A stretch of 64,000 bases of DNA from Paenibacillus sp. FJAT-26967 (GCF_001541095.1 NZ_LMXH01000006.1:186001-250000), one strand, 5' to 3'. Shown: positions 17,617 to 26,864, numbered from the stretch's first letter. Notes: generated by a model not told the origin, from the letters alone. A program made the numbers and translations.

Positions 17617-18669
17617 TCAGACCGGAGTTTTCAAGGCCGCTCCGATCTTGGCTATATCTTTTAATAACTTAATCTCCATTTCCATAATTTCATCAGATAA
17701 ACTGTTAATCATAGAAGAACTGGAGTTTTCAAGACCGGCCTTCCTTCTCCCCGTATTAAGCACGATGATATTGGTGAGCTTTTTCCATAAGCCGCTGCAT
17801 TCATTCATGAGGATCCGGATATGCTCTACATGGGAAGGGTCCTGATCGTGCATGGAAATAAAACGGTTAAGAATGTTAAATAATATTTTTTGACTGGATA
17901 TATAAGCCATGATCAACTCATTATCGCTATGCGCAAGATACTCAAGTTTAGACTGGATGAAATGCTCCTCATTTCCCGCAAATTCCATTATCATATCCGA
18001 GATGTCAATTAATGCGTTCAGACTGGAATCTATCGCAGGTGCTTTTACCGCTCTCATCGCTTTTATACTTCCATCCATATAGACGAAGGATTCCTTATAC
18101 ATGTCGAAACCGCTTTCCAAAGTCTCGTAGAGCATATAGAACTCGGAACATACGTCGCCGATCTTGGTCCGCAGAGCCGGATAGGGCCTGCTGTTCGTTA
18201 AGGAAACAAGCTGCTCGCCATCCTGTATGACAAAGCGTCTTCTTTCCCGGTCATAACCTTTTACAAGAATAAGATGCGGATGGTCATTCCTCAAATATTC
18301 TTCACAATAGAAGATCGCTTTCTTACTTACAGGCACGAATACGGGTCTTCCCTCGGTTAAATTTTCTTCAATTTTCTCTACCAGGTTATCTTCTATGTTT
18401 ATATCGGCCATCTCTAATCCTAGTTTTTCTTTGAGGAGATAAGATTCAATGGAATCTAAATCATGATGATAAAGTCGAGGAGCATCACGATCGGCGGGAT
18501 TGAAATTATAGTGGAAGAACAAGTAGAAGTACAAATAAAACAAATCGGGATATTCCTGGTTAAAGGTTTGCGTTGCTAAATATTTGGGTGCCAAAAAACA
18601 GTTGAGCCCATGCTCATCATATAAGTACTGGTCAAATATACAATCGATTCCGTTTAAAACTTTCATCAC
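17617..18669 (-). CDS. BtrH_N-like (papain-fold) protein, orphan
   Basis: 350 residues, soluble. The first ~190 residues resemble the BtrH N-terminal/C39-like papain fold: an N-terminal Cys region (NGIDCIFDQYLYDEHGLNC), then EGRPVFVPVS and HPHLILVKGYDRERRRFVIQD, where the His and Asp would form the active-site strand. The C-terminal ~160 residues are helical. Such proteins usually accompany NRPS/PKS or RiPP gene clusters as acyl/aminoacyl transferases or accessory factors, yet nothing biosynthetic lies nearby. The family assignment is from pattern memory only. Confidence 0.55.
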   Translation of the reverse strand: MMKVLNGIDCIFDQYLYDEHGLNCFLAPKYLATQTFNQEYPDLFYLYFYLFFHYNFNPADRDAPRLYHHDLDSIESYLLKEKLGLEMADINIEDNLVEKIEENLTEGRPVFVPVSKKAIFYCEEYLRNDHPHLILVKGYDRERRRFVIQDGEQLVSLTNSRPYPALRTKIGDVCSEFYMLYETLESGFDMYKESFVYMDGSIKAMRAVKAPAIDSSLNALIDISDMIMEFAGNEEHFIQSKLEYLAHSDNELIMAYISSQKILFNILNRFISMHDQDPSHVEHIRILMNECSGLWKKLTNIIVLNTGRRKAGLENSSSSMINSLSDEIMEMEIKLLKDIAKIGAALKTPV

Positions 18670-19230
18670 TTAGCCCCCCATACATCATTAATAGTTATGT
18701 AAAGCGAGTAAGACACTATTCCTTCGATGATACGCCCCGGCAATCCGGATTTTTTCCATTTACAAATCGTATTTCCAATATCAGTATTAATCATTAGCCG
18801 TTTTTTTACAATACTTTTTCACTCTAATGGAGCATGAAGAAGGACACCCCGCCATGCCTGGTATCTGGATCATGAAGCCGCACTCCCCAGTCATCTATAT
18901 GCAGCCGATTCATATCAAGGTTCTATCAAGTATGATCCTTATGTAATAAATAGATTTGTAAGAATTAATAATAACAATTAAAACATTGAAACTAATCCAG
19001 TATGCCTAACAGGGTCACCTAGGCAATGGAATTTTTAATTCTTTAAACCATGGGACCAGGATGTGCTACCCTGTTAATTTAATCGCGGTTCTTCGCCAAA
19101 TTACTCAACTTCAGTTCATAATGACACAAATAGTTGTTACCAATATATTGAAAAGGGGTCTGATATGATTTAATCTTAGTAAGCAATATTAATTATTTAG
19201 TTACTTAAAAATAAGGGGAGAGATTATCCG
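18670..19230 (+). other. Intergenic region without visible genes
   Basis: 560 bp between two divergent genes. It contains the AGGGGAGAG ribosome binding site of the gene at 19231 and AT-rich stretches near 19120-19200 where its promoter must lie. No RNA gene, repeat or open frame with coding character was seen. Confidence 0.4.
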
Positions 19231-20118
19231 ATGAAGAAAAGCTTCAAACGTCTTTCAGTTACGACCGTACTTGCTTTGTTCATTTCGTTATTCGCATCAT
19301 TCACGGGGCTGGCTGCAAGCGAAGAGGGGCGTGTCATGCGCTTTGATTCAAAGCTGGGCGGCTATGTCACCATTTCAAATGTAGTTGAATTAACAATGAC
19401 CGAGGACGTAGGTTATGGTGAGGTTAAGTATTTAGCGACGGGCCCAGTGAAGGTGACCTTCTATGGGGAACTGTCCGAAGAAACGGCAATCGCCAAATGG
19501 GTGGACGATGAAAGCCTGGAATACGTAGATATCGTCAATAACTCAGCGGTGCTTACAGAAGCAGTGGATTACGGTATTTTCCCTGTATTCCAAGGCGAAA
19601 ACAAGGACGATAATGCTCCCATTCTACTGCAAGTAATTGGAGGCGAAGCGGGTACGGAGGTTCTGGGTACGGAAGAGTCTGAGACTTTGTCAGCGATTCC
19701 TACACCTTCCAAAGTATTGGTAAACGGCAAAGATGTGGCATTCGAGGCTTACAATATCGAGGGTAACAACTATTTTAAATTACGGGATTTGGCGATGTCG
19801 GTAAACGGCACGGAAAAGAACTTCGAAATCAGCTGGGATGCCGACAAGAACGCAATTGCCCTCGCCACTAATAAAGCTTATACACCAGTAGGCGGAGAAC
19901 TGGCTGCTGCTGAAGGATCGGCAAGCAAGCAAGTGCAGGAAACGTCAGCCAGTGTATATCTCGATGAATTTGAAGTGTTTTTCGTTGCATACAATATTGA
20001 TGGGAATAACTACTTCAAACTTAGAGACGTTGCAGAATTGATGAATATCGGTGTTACGTGGGATGCCGATGCTAATTCCATCCGGATTGATACGAAAGAT
20101 GACTACAAAGCAGAGTAA
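19231..20118 (+). CDS. Secreted stalk-domain (copper amine oxidase N-terminal-like) protein
   Basis: 295 residues with a clear Sec signal peptide (MKKSFKRL, hydrophobic core, cleavage near GLAA-SE). Two repeats of the stalk/Cu_amine_oxidN1 type lie in the second half: VLVNGKDVAFEAYNIEGNNY with FKLRDLA, and FEVFFVAYNIDGNNYFKLRD with VAELMNIGVTWDADAN. These domains are common in Paenibacillus exoproteins and mediate extracellular or wall association. The N-terminal ~150 residues are unassigned. Monocistronic with its own terminator. Confidence 0.85.
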   Translation: MKKSFKRLSVTTVLALFISLFASFTGLAASEEGRVMRFDSKLGGYVTISNVVELTMTEDVGYGEVKYLATGPVKVTFYGELSEETAIAKWVDDESLEYVDIVNNSAVLTEAVDYGIFPVFQGENKDDNAPILLQVIGGEAGTEVLGTEESETLSAIPTPSKVLVNGKDVAFEAYNIEGNNYFKLRDLAMSVNGTEKNFEISWDADKNAIALATNKAYTPVGGELAAAEGSASKQVQETSASVYLDEFEVFFVAYNIDGNNYFKLRDVAELMNIGVTWDADANSIRIDTKDDYKAE

Positions 20119-20213
20119 GGGAAGCGGGGAATGAAGCGCCCCTCATACATACTCCATTCCGTGCTTAGAAACTCACGCTATAGAGATATGACAGTTAACA
20201 AGATCTATGTTGA

Positions 20214-20256
20214 AAGAATCCCGGGTGCTGAAATTCAGCATCCGGGATTCTTTTTG
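20214..20256 (+). terminator. Terminator after the stalk-domain gene
   Basis: AGAATCCCGG and TGCTGAA pair with TTCAGCA and CCGGGATTCT, followed by TTTT. Confidence 0.9.
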
Positions 20257-20288
20257 CTTGCACACATGTATTTGCTTGCACACATGCA
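20253..20288 (+). repeat. Tandem 18-bp duplication
   Basis: TTTGCTTGCACACATGTA (20253-20270) is followed directly by the same 18 bp with one change near its end (20271-20288). It is non-coding, immediately after the terminator; likely a slippage duplication. Confidence 0.85.
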
Positions 20289-20403
20289 GGATCTGCTGCT
20301 TCCTGTTCAGCGGTTCCCGTATGCTTATTATTGCAAGGGAACCTCGGACCCGACTTCTCCCCTAAGAAAAAGAAGCTTGATTTACTTCTGAATAGTAGGG
20401 CCG

Positions 20404-20877
20404 CTAGTACGAAATCAGCTTCACACCAAGGGTAGAAGCGATTCCTTTGGCTCCATCATTCATCACCCTGCTGTGGTTCCATATAAATACAGGCCTCAGA
20501 ATCGGCCCGAGCAGATTCATCCACCTCTTGTTCGGATTTACCTGCCAAATGTACTGGACATGAGCCACGCTGCCTTCCTGAGCTAATCTCCAGGCGCCTT
20601 GGCCCTCCAGCTCCCCACTCGCTTTTATTTCCAGATATTGCGGTTCTTCTCTTCTTATAACTTCGGCTATAAAAGCCAGCTTGTACGGAAGCTTCGTACG
20701 GAAAACATAATTATACTTGCTGCCGATTCCATTGGGATCCGAGCTCATATGTATAGGCTCCGAACTGACTCCCGACCACCAATTATTATCCGCGGTACCG
20801 CCGATCAACTCCCAGACTTCCCGGATATCCGCATTAAACTTCCAGTTCGTTTCAAAATGATACGCATAAGCGGGCAC
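20404..20877 (-). CDS. SRPBCC (START-like) family protein
   Basis: 157 residues from the GTG at 20877, chosen because AGGAGG lies 9 bp upstream and the fold begins directly after it. The frame is open further 5' to an ATG at 20997, but those residues show no family similarity. The sequence AYHFETNWKFNADIREVWELIG is the characteristic first strand and helix of the polyketide-cyclase/SRPBCC fold, a hydrophobic-ligand-binding helix-grip. Function unknown. Confidence 0.8.
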   Translation of the reverse strand: MPAYAYHFETNWKFNADIREVWELIGGTADNNWWSGVSSEPIHMSSDPNGIGSKYNYVFRTKLPYKLAFIAEVIRREEPQYLEIKASGELEGQGAWRLAQEGSVAHVQYIWQVNPNKRWMNLLGPILRPVFIWNHSRVMNDGAKGIASTLGVKLISY

Positions 20878-21091
20878 ACCCTTCAGCCTCCTGCATCCTT
20901 GCCAGCCCCCGTGCACCGGTTTCAGCTTAGCTTGCTCACCCGCATACCGGCTTCTGCCGCAAGGTTTCGAATTAGTAAATATACTTTTTATAAACAATAA
21001 TCGGGTTAAATAATCTTATCGCTTGCTCCCTATGCCGGTCAGCGCCGTCGCTCCCCCGGGCAAATCCCAATGGCTTATGCTTATAACAATC

Positions 21092-21131
21092 CAAAAAACC
21101 TTCAAACCACTTGAAGTGGAATGAAGGTTCT
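21092..21131 (-). terminator. Terminator of the polyphosphate/surface operon
   Basis: AACCTTCA (21097-21104) and CCACTT pair with AAGTGG and TGAAGGTT (21122-21129). On the minus strand the stem is followed by six T. It lies about 60 bp after the stop at 21188. Confidence 0.85.
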
Positions 21132-21187
21132 TTAAGTTGCCGCCCCTAATGCATGAAGCTGCTTATACCTACTGGCGCATACCCGTC

Positions 21188-23233
21188 CTAGGGCCTGCTC
21201 ATTTCACCAGGGCCGCGTTTTCCGCCAGGCTCGCCCGGATTGCCGCCTCCGTGTCCTCCCCCGAATCCGCCCGGACCGGAGCTTCTCGCCGTAGTCACGC
21301 CGTTCTCATCGAGCCATGTCACTATACCGGAGACAGTGAAATCAACCGTTTTCGCTTCTCCGGTATACAAGGAGTAAGCGGCATCCTTTTTGAGATCAGG
21401 CGAGCCTATGACTATCGTCTGAAAACTCTTGTCAGGGGTATAGCTTGCCAGTGTTTTCCCGTTCTTGTCCCGCAGCTCGACCTTCGTCCCTGCCTTCTGC
21501 GCCTGAGGATAGGTCATCAGAATAGACGATTGAGTTGAGGAATCCGATGGTGCCTGCGCCATTCCCGAACTGCCGGCTGCAACCAGCAGACCTCCGCTTA
21601 GCTCGAAGGAGCCGTCATAATCGAGCGCGCCGTTGCCATTCATGGTCGGCCCGTTTACATAGACGGTCCCGCCCGACATCAGGATGGATCCGTTGGAATC
21701 CAATCCGTCGCCGGAGGCATTCACATAAATACTGCCGCCTGTAATCTTAAGCTTGTTGCCGGCAGAGGAAGAATTCAACTTATTCTGCCCTCCACGTCCA
21801 TTCGTCGACGATCCGTCCGCCCCTCCGCCGATATTAATCCCGTCGTCGCTCGCGGTCACATGAATCTCCCCGCCTGCGAGGGTGATGTCCGAGCTCTCGA
21901 TCCCTTCATAGCTCTTGGTAATCTGAATCTTGCCGCCGCTGATCAGAATCGACGAATCCGCATGAATACCGTCATCCCCGGATGCGATAGAGAAATCCCC
22001 TCCGGCTATAGCAATGATCTGGTTGCTGTGAATAGCATCATCCGCTGAGTCGATGCTGAATGTCCCCTTCGCAATCGTGATAGCCTTACCCGCTTTAATA
22101 GCTTTGGCGCTGGCCGTTTCCGCAGCCGCATCGTCTGCCTGGGCGCTGCTCTTCGGTTGGGTAGCCGCCTCCGATGTGACTGGCTTGTCTGCTCGCGCTC
22201 CGCCTTCGCCGTTCATTTCTCCCGGTGCCCCGCCTTCTGCTTGGCCCGGGAAACCTCCCGTTCCTCCCTTCATTCCGCCCGGCATATCCCCTTTCATGCC
22301 GCCTCCTGCTTCACTCTTCGCAGGAGCGCTCGCGCTCCCGCCACCGGATGAGATCGCGAATGTACCGCCGTTCACTTGCACAGAGGCTGCCGCCTGTATG
22401 CCATCTTTGCCCGCCTTAATCTGAAACGTTCCTCCGTCTACATGGATGATTCCTTTGGCGGCATCCGTGTCATTAGTCGATTTGATTCCGTCTCCCGCAG
22501 CATCAATCAAAACCGTGCCTGCTTTGAGCGCTACCAGATCTTTTCCCATAATCCCGTCATCAGCAGCAGAGACCGTAATCGCCCCTCCGGTAATCCGAAG
22601 ATCGTCCTTGCTCGTCACTCCATTATTGTAATTACCACGGACGGTCAAAGCGCCGGTTCCGTTAATGGTAAGATCGTCTTTGCTATAAATCGCCGCATTC
22701 GGCTCATCCGTCGTGGAATCAACCACCGTATACTTGGCCGCATCTGTTACTGCGTTCTTGGTGCCTTCCTGAAGCGTAACAATGGTTTTATCCGCTTGCT
22801 TCACATAGATCGCCGCACTTACTTTGCTCGTAATTTCTACACCATTCAGCACCAGCCAGACCTTGTCTTCTTTGGGCGCATCAACAACAATCTGGCCTCC
22901 ATCCCATAAGCCGCTTAAAACATAGGTGCCTGCCGCGGTAATCGTCAAGGTACGATCCTTTGCCGCTGCCCCGGTCCCCGTAATGTCCGCGCCCGCCGCG
23001 CTCAGCTCAATATAGTTCGGGCTCGCCGCCTTCCAATCGATATTCTCGTCATCCTTGCTGTAGGACACAGGGACCGGTTCGGTTGAAACTTGAGATTGCA
23101 TCGCCGCTGGCGAAGCTGAGGAAGTATCAGTTTGAGTAGCCCCCTGGCTCTGACAAGCCGGCAGCATCACTGCGCACAAAAGCGCCAACAATCTAATCTT
23201 CTTTGTATTTGTATGTTTATTGTTCATCGTCAT
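21188..23233 (-). CDS. Cthe_2159-type carbohydrate-binding beta-helix lipoprotein
   Basis: 681 residues. The signal peptide ends in a lipobox-like LPAC near residue 26. The body is a series of short repeats such as DDGIMGKDLVALKAGTVLID and DDGIHADSSILISGGKI, which build a parallel beta-helix as in the Cthe_2159 (PF14262) polygalacturonate-binding family. A Gly/Ala/Pro/Met-rich insert (residues about 300-375) interrupts the helix, and the C-terminus is Gly-rich. Predicted to be surface-exposed. Last gene of an operon with DUF4956 and VTC genes, a known association for this family. Confidence 0.85.
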   Translation of the reverse strand: MTMNNKHTNTKKIRLLALLCAVMLPACQSQGATQTDTSSASPAAMQSQVSTEPVPVSYSKDDENIDWKAASPNYIELSAAGADITGTGAAAKDRTLTITAAGTYVLSGLWDGGQIVVDAPKEDKVWLVLNGVEITSKVSAAIYVKQADKTIVTLQEGTKNAVTDAAKYTVVDSTTDEPNAAIYSKDDLTINGTGALTVRGNYNNGVTSKDDLRITGGAITVSAADDGIMGKDLVALKAGTVLIDAAGDGIKSTNDTDAAKGIIHVDGGTFQIKAGKDGIQAAASVQVNGGTFAISSGGGSASAPAKSEAGGGMKGDMPGGMKGGTGGFPGQAEGGAPGEMNGEGGARADKPVTSEAATQPKSSAQADDAAAETASAKAIKAGKAITIAKGTFSIDSADDAIHSNQIIAIAGGDFSIASGDDGIHADSSILISGGKIQITKSYEGIESSDITLAGGEIHVTASDDGINIGGGADGSSTNGRGGQNKLNSSSAGNKLKITGGSIYVNASGDGLDSNGSILMSGGTVYVNGPTMNGNGALDYDGSFELSGGLLVAAGSSGMAQAPSDSSTQSSILMTYPQAQKAGTKVELRDKNGKTLASYTPDKSFQTIVIGSPDLKKDAAYSLYTGEAKTVDFTVSGIVTWLDENGVTTARSSGPGGFGGGHGGGNPGEPGGKRGPGEMSRP

Positions 23234-23249
23234 CCATCCTCCTCAGGGT

Positions 23250-23933
23250 TTAATAATCCGAAGCTTGCGGGTTCATAGTTAAAGTAATATTCAAATTCCC
23301 GTTCCTGCATCTGAGAGCATCGATCAAATCCTTTTGGTTCGCAGCCGGATCCATAGTAATCGAATACACCAGTTCGAAGAGACTGCCTAACTCGGTCGTT
23401 TTGACCTTTTTCAGCTCATGATCGACTTGGAATTGTCTAAAAACCTCCAGGAAAGCTTCCTCATACGCCAAATCTTCCGGCACCGTTATTTTCAGCAATT
23501 TCTGAGTGGTTTTTTGGGCGCCGAATTTGAATTTGTGGAGCACGATCATCAATGTACATAAAATCAAGGTAAACATAATGGCATACCCGTAAACACCGAC
23601 ACCGCAGGCAAGACCCGTTGCCATCGTAAACAGAACAAAAGCGATATCCTTCGGATCACCGGGTGCGCTGCGGAAGCGGATAATGGAGAATGCACCGGCT
23701 AGACTGAAAGCTCTCGCAATGTTGTTGCCGATCAGCAGAATAATAATCGCGATGATGGAAGGAATCAGAATCATCGTCAGCGCGAAGTTCTGGGAATAAG
23801 TCTGTTTGCTGGTTTTCATATAAGTGATACTGATAATTCCGCCTAACAAGAATGAAACCACAATCGTCAAGAGCGAGTGACTGAAGGTTAAGGTTGCGTT
23901 AGTTGTTGTCGTCGAAAATAAAGATTCAAGCAT
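23250..23933 (-). CDS. DUF4956 membrane protein
   Basis: 227 residues. The start at 23933 overlaps the VTC gene end by 8 bp and has GGAGGG upstream. It has four to five N-terminal membrane segments (LLTIVVSFLLGGIISITYM and a following IIAIIILLIGN), then a conserved RFRSAPGDPKDIAFVLFTMATG block and a soluble C-terminal ferredoxin-like domain of about 90 residues. This is the DUF4956 (PF16316) pattern, regularly paired with VTC-domain proteins. Possibly the membrane partner or translocator for polyphosphate; not proven. Confidence 0.88.
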   Translation of the reverse strand: MLESLFSTTTTNATLTFSHSLLTIVVSFLLGGIISITYMKTSKQTYSQNFALTMILIPSIIAIIILLIGNNIARAFSLAGAFSIIRFRSAPGDPKDIAFVLFTMATGLACGVGVYGYAIMFTLILCTLMIVLHKFKFGAQKTTQKLLKITVPEDLAYEEAFLEVFRQFQVDHELKKVKTTELGSLFELVYSITMDPAANQKDLIDALRCRNGNLNITLTMNPQASDY

Positions 23934-24669
23934 ATACACGTTCTCCCTCCGGATGTTGTTGCTGCATGCGCATTTTTCTATATTCATTGCCGTACTTCGA
24001 GAAACTCGTCCGAAACATGCTGTGCTCCGACAGCAGGCGGGCCAGCCAGACGGGGATGGTCTTCTCCGCTTTGACTTCCATGAGCCATTGTCCGGGGCCA
24101 AGCAGCGGCTCACCATGGTTACCGCTCTCCAGCATCAACTCGGTTCGCCTCGACCTTATATTACAATCGAACGTAATCCGCAAATCCCTGCTCTCTTTAC
24201 TGAACATCGCAATTCGGTCATAAGCCAAGTACACCTTCGGCTCCAAAGCATATCGCTGAAGGAAGTATTCGATTTCGCTCAACACTTGCTTATTCATGTA
24301 GCTTGCAAGTTCAGGCTTGACTCCCGTGCGGACAAATTCATACGCTTCATCTGTCTTCAGAGCCGTCCTCCGCTTGTTCACGAGGCCATGAACCTTCTTC
24401 TTGATCTCCATATACACCTTGGCCCCCGGCTCAGGAACCCCGTAGGAACGAAGCCTAAGCTTTTCTTTATACTTGGGCTTGAGCAGGGAATTCCGTATTA
24501 AAGCATGGTCCCTCGTATCGTAGTAGAGGTTACTAATGGAATAAAACGTATGCTTCCGGTTATATTCATCCAGCTCCATGTATGCAAGCAGCTTCTCATG
24601 AATCATGCGGAAGCTTGTGTCATCAAGCAGATATTTGTTCTCATATCGGTTAAACACCTCAATGGCCAT
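23926..24669 (-). CDS. VTC-domain polyphosphate polymerase-like protein
   Basis: 247 residues. It shows the VTC tunnel-fold signature: an N-terminal RYENKYLL, the basic strand KEKLRLRSYG, the acidic metal ligand strand VYMEIKKK, then NKRR, the RITFDCNIRSRR strand and LMEVKAE. In yeast Vtc4 these residues bind the phosphate chain and ATP and polymerise polyphosphate. Translationally coupled to DUF4956. The first gene of the operon, divergent from the two-component system. Confidence 0.9.
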   Translation of the reverse strand: MAIEVFNRYENKYLLDDTSFRMIHEKLLAYMELDEYNRKHTFYSISNLYYDTRDHALIRNSLLKPKYKEKLRLRSYGVPEPGAKVYMEIKKKVHGLVNKRRTALKTDEAYEFVRTGVKPELASYMNKQVLSEIEYFLQRYALEPKVYLAYDRIAMFSKESRDLRITFDCNIRSRRTELMLESGNHGEPLLGPGQWLMEVKAEKTIPVWLARLLSEHSMFRTSFSKYGNEYRKMRMQQQHPEGERVYA

Positions 24670-24705
24670 CCTACTTGCTCCTTCCTGTGTATCTTGGATG
24701 GCTCC

Positions 24706-24740
24706 ATCTTAGGACGTGAACCTTTAACGAACCTTAAATA
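24706..24740 (-). promoter_or_regulatory. Promoter and response-regulator box of the VTC operon
   Basis: The 24720-24740 segment reads, on the minus strand, TTTAAGGTTCGTTAAAGGT: two TTAAGGT-type half-sites 11 bp apart, the usual OmpR/PhoB spacing. A -10 candidate TAAGAT (24711 to 24706) follows 8 bp downstream, and no good -35 exists, as at activator-dependent promoters. The same box is repeated at 24835-24854 in front of the divergent response-regulator gene. Binding by that regulator is inferred. Confidence 0.6.
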
Positions 24741-24834
24741 CTTTTCTGGGATCTCTCAAAAGGGAAAAAAGCCCTAGCCATAGGAGTAATTGGCTCCTTA
24801 GAACCGAATCATACGGCAAGCCGTAAAACATTCC

Positions 24835-24869
24835 ATTTAAGGTTCATTAAAGGTGCGGAATGCTATAAT
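24835..24869 (+). promoter_or_regulatory. Promoter and response-regulator box of the two-component operon
   Basis: ATTTAAGGTTCATTAAAGGT at 24835-24854 holds two TTAAGGT/TAAAGGT half-sites 11 bp apart. TATAAT at 24864-24869 lies 9 bp downstream and the -35 position is covered by the box. It matches the box in front of the VTC operon in sequence and placement, which suggests autoregulation and co-regulation. Confidence 0.6.
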
Positions 24870-24915
24870 AGTCCTACTACAACCGCTGTTAGCGGGAAGG
24901 ATGGAGTCAGAAACC

Positions 24916-25593
24916 ATGAGAATCCTAATCGTTGAAGACGAAACTCATTTAGCGGAGGCTCTCGCCCATATCCTTCGGAAGCAGCACTATTCCGTTGATG
25001 TGGTCCATGACGGCAGCTCGGGTCTGGATTATGCGCAAAGCGGGATCTATGATCTGCTGCTGCTGGACATTATGATCCCCGGAATGAGCGGACTGGCTCT
25101 GCTGCAGACGATCCGCAAAGAAGGAATCGCTACGCCGGTTATCCTTCTTACAGCGAGGGGCGAGACGGAGGACAAAGTATCCGGGCTCGATTACGGAGCC
25201 GACGATTATATAGCCAAGCCGTTCGTTACAGAAGAATTGCTGGCCCGCATACGTGCCGCACTCCGGCGCAAGGGCGAAGTTGTTCCGGACAACGCCCTGC
25301 ATTATGGCGATATCGAGCTGAATACGGCCACATTAAAGCTCTCATGCAGAGGCAAGGAAATTAAGCTTATTTTGAAAGAAAGCGAGCTGCTGCAGCTCTT
25401 CATCATGAGGAAGCAGGCGGTTACGCCTAAGGAATTAATCATAGAGAAATTATGGGGCTTTGATGCCGAGGCGGAGCATAATAATGTGGAAGTTTACGTT
25501 TCATTCTTGAGAAAAAAGCTCGTCCACCTGAATTCGGCTGTAGGAATCAGCACCATTCGGGGAGTCGGCTATGTGCTAGAGGTGAAAGCTTAA
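24916..25593 (+). CDS. OmpR-family response regulator
   Basis: 225 residues from the ATG at 24916, where the receiver domain starts (MRILIVEDE). Asp51 in LLLLDIMIPG is the phospho-acceptor; the acidic pocket is Glu7/Asp8, and KPF carries the conserved Lys. The C-terminal winged HTH contains KLIEKLWGFDAEAEHNNVEV-like and the SFLRKKL recognition region. It overlaps the kinase start by one base. Divergent from the VTC/DUF4956/Cthe_2159 operon, which it probably controls through the shared box. Confidence 0.93.
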   Translation: MRILIVEDETHLAEALAHILRKQHYSVDVVHDGSSGLDYAQSGIYDLLLLDIMIPGMSGLALLQTIRKEGIATPVILLTARGETEDKVSGLDYGADDYIAKPFVTEELLARIRAALRRKGEVVPDNALHYGDIELNTATLKLSCRGKEIKLILKESELLQLFIMRKQAVTPKELIIEKLWGFDAEAEHNNVEVYVSFLRKKLVHLNSAVGISTIRGVGYVLEVKA

Positions 25594-26864
25594 TGTTCAA
25601 CAAGCTGCGAAATAAATTTCTCCTCCTGAATATGATTATCATCTCTTTCATGATGCTTATCGCATTCAGTTCGATTTATATCATCATGGATCAGAATATT
25701 AGCCGTGATATCGATATGGAGCTGCACCGGGAATCCGATTCTCGTAAGCCGGCAGGGAAATCCGCTCCGTTCAGACCTAACACTGCCCCTCAGGAACCTC
25801 AAGCGGGCGCGGGTAACAACGGAATGTCGCCTCCGCTTCGTTCCGCATCTTTTGCGCTTGTCACGGACAAGCAGGGCACAATCCAAACCGTTTCATCCCG
25901 CTTTGATATGACCGCTGAATTCTATAACCAGATTAAAACCGCAGCCTTAGCCAAAAACAAGCAGCAGGGGAAGCTCAAGCTCGATGATGTTCATTGGGCC
26001 TATGCTGTGCAGACTGTTCCCGACGGCTATGTGATCTCCTTTCTCGACGTTACCTCCCAGCAAGCCTTCTTGACCAACTTGATCTATGCATTCCTAGTCG
26101 TGGCTTCCGTCATGCTTGTCATCATTTTCTTCATCAGCCGTTTCTTCGCCAATCGTTCGATCGGACCCGTACAGGAGGCATTCAACAAGCAAAAGCAATT
26201 TATTGCCGATGCTTCACATGAACTCAAAACCCCTCTTACCGTAATTAACACCAACGTAGATGTGCTGCTGGCTCATGAAGACGACATCATCAAAAATCAG
26301 TCAAAATGGCTTATGTTTATTAAATCCGAGTCGGAACGGATGGGAAAACTGACGAATGACCTATTATATCTAGCGCAAATCGATCAAATCGATACCGGTG
26401 TGATGATGGCTCCCTTTGAAGTAAGTGAGGCTGTAGAACAAGTAGTCCTTACTATGGAAGCCGTTATTTATGAGCAGGATATCCACCTTACCTATGAGAT
26501 CGAGCCTGGATTGACAGCGCGAGGCAGCATTGAGCAGTTCAAGCAAGTCGTCATGATCCTGCTGGACAATGCGATGAAATATACGGAGTCCGGCGGATCG
26601 GTCGATCTTACATTGAACAAGCGCCACCAGAATCTGGTCCTAATCGTCACCAATACGGGAAAAGGGATTTCTGAAGAGCACTTGGACAAAATCTTCGACC
26701 GATTCTACCGTACGGATTCATCCCGGACCCGCGGCCAAGGCGGTTATGGTCTCGGATTAGCAATCGCTAAGGCCATTATCGAACAGCATAAAGGAAACAT
26801 CTATGCGAAAAGCGTGAAGAATGAGCAGGTTTCCTTTTTCGTGGAATTGCCCGTTCATATATAA
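25593..26864 (+). CDS. Membrane sensor histidine kinase
   Basis: 423 residues. One membrane segment lies at about residues 11-30 and a second at about 158-180, enclosing an extracytoplasmic domain of roughly 125 residues with a Pro/Arg-rich stretch. No clear HAMP follows. The dimerisation H-box is FIADASHELKTPLTV, the N-box MILLDNAMKY, and the G-boxes GKGISEEHLDKIFDRF and GGYGLGLAIAKAI. The start overlaps the regulator stop (TAATG), so the two are coupled. The signal sensed is unknown. Confidence 0.93.
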   Translation: MFNKLRNKFLLLNMIIISFMMLIAFSSIYIIMDQNISRDIDMELHRESDSRKPAGKSAPFRPNTAPQEPQAGAGNNGMSPPLRSASFALVTDKQGTIQTVSSRFDMTAEFYNQIKTAALAKNKQQGKLKLDDVHWAYAVQTVPDGYVISFLDVTSQQAFLTNLIYAFLVVASVMLVIIFFISRFFANRSIGPVQEAFNKQKQFIADASHELKTPLTVINTNVDVLLAHEDDIIKNQSKWLMFIKSESERMGKLTNDLLYLAQIDQIDTGVMMAPFEVSEAVEQVVLTMEAVIYEQDIHLTYEIEPGLTARGSIEQFKQVVMILLDNAMKYTESGGSVDLTLNKRHQNLVLIVTNTGKGISEEHLDKIFDRFYRTDSSRTRGQGGYGLGLAIAKAIIEQHKGNIYAKSVKNEQVSFFVELPVHI

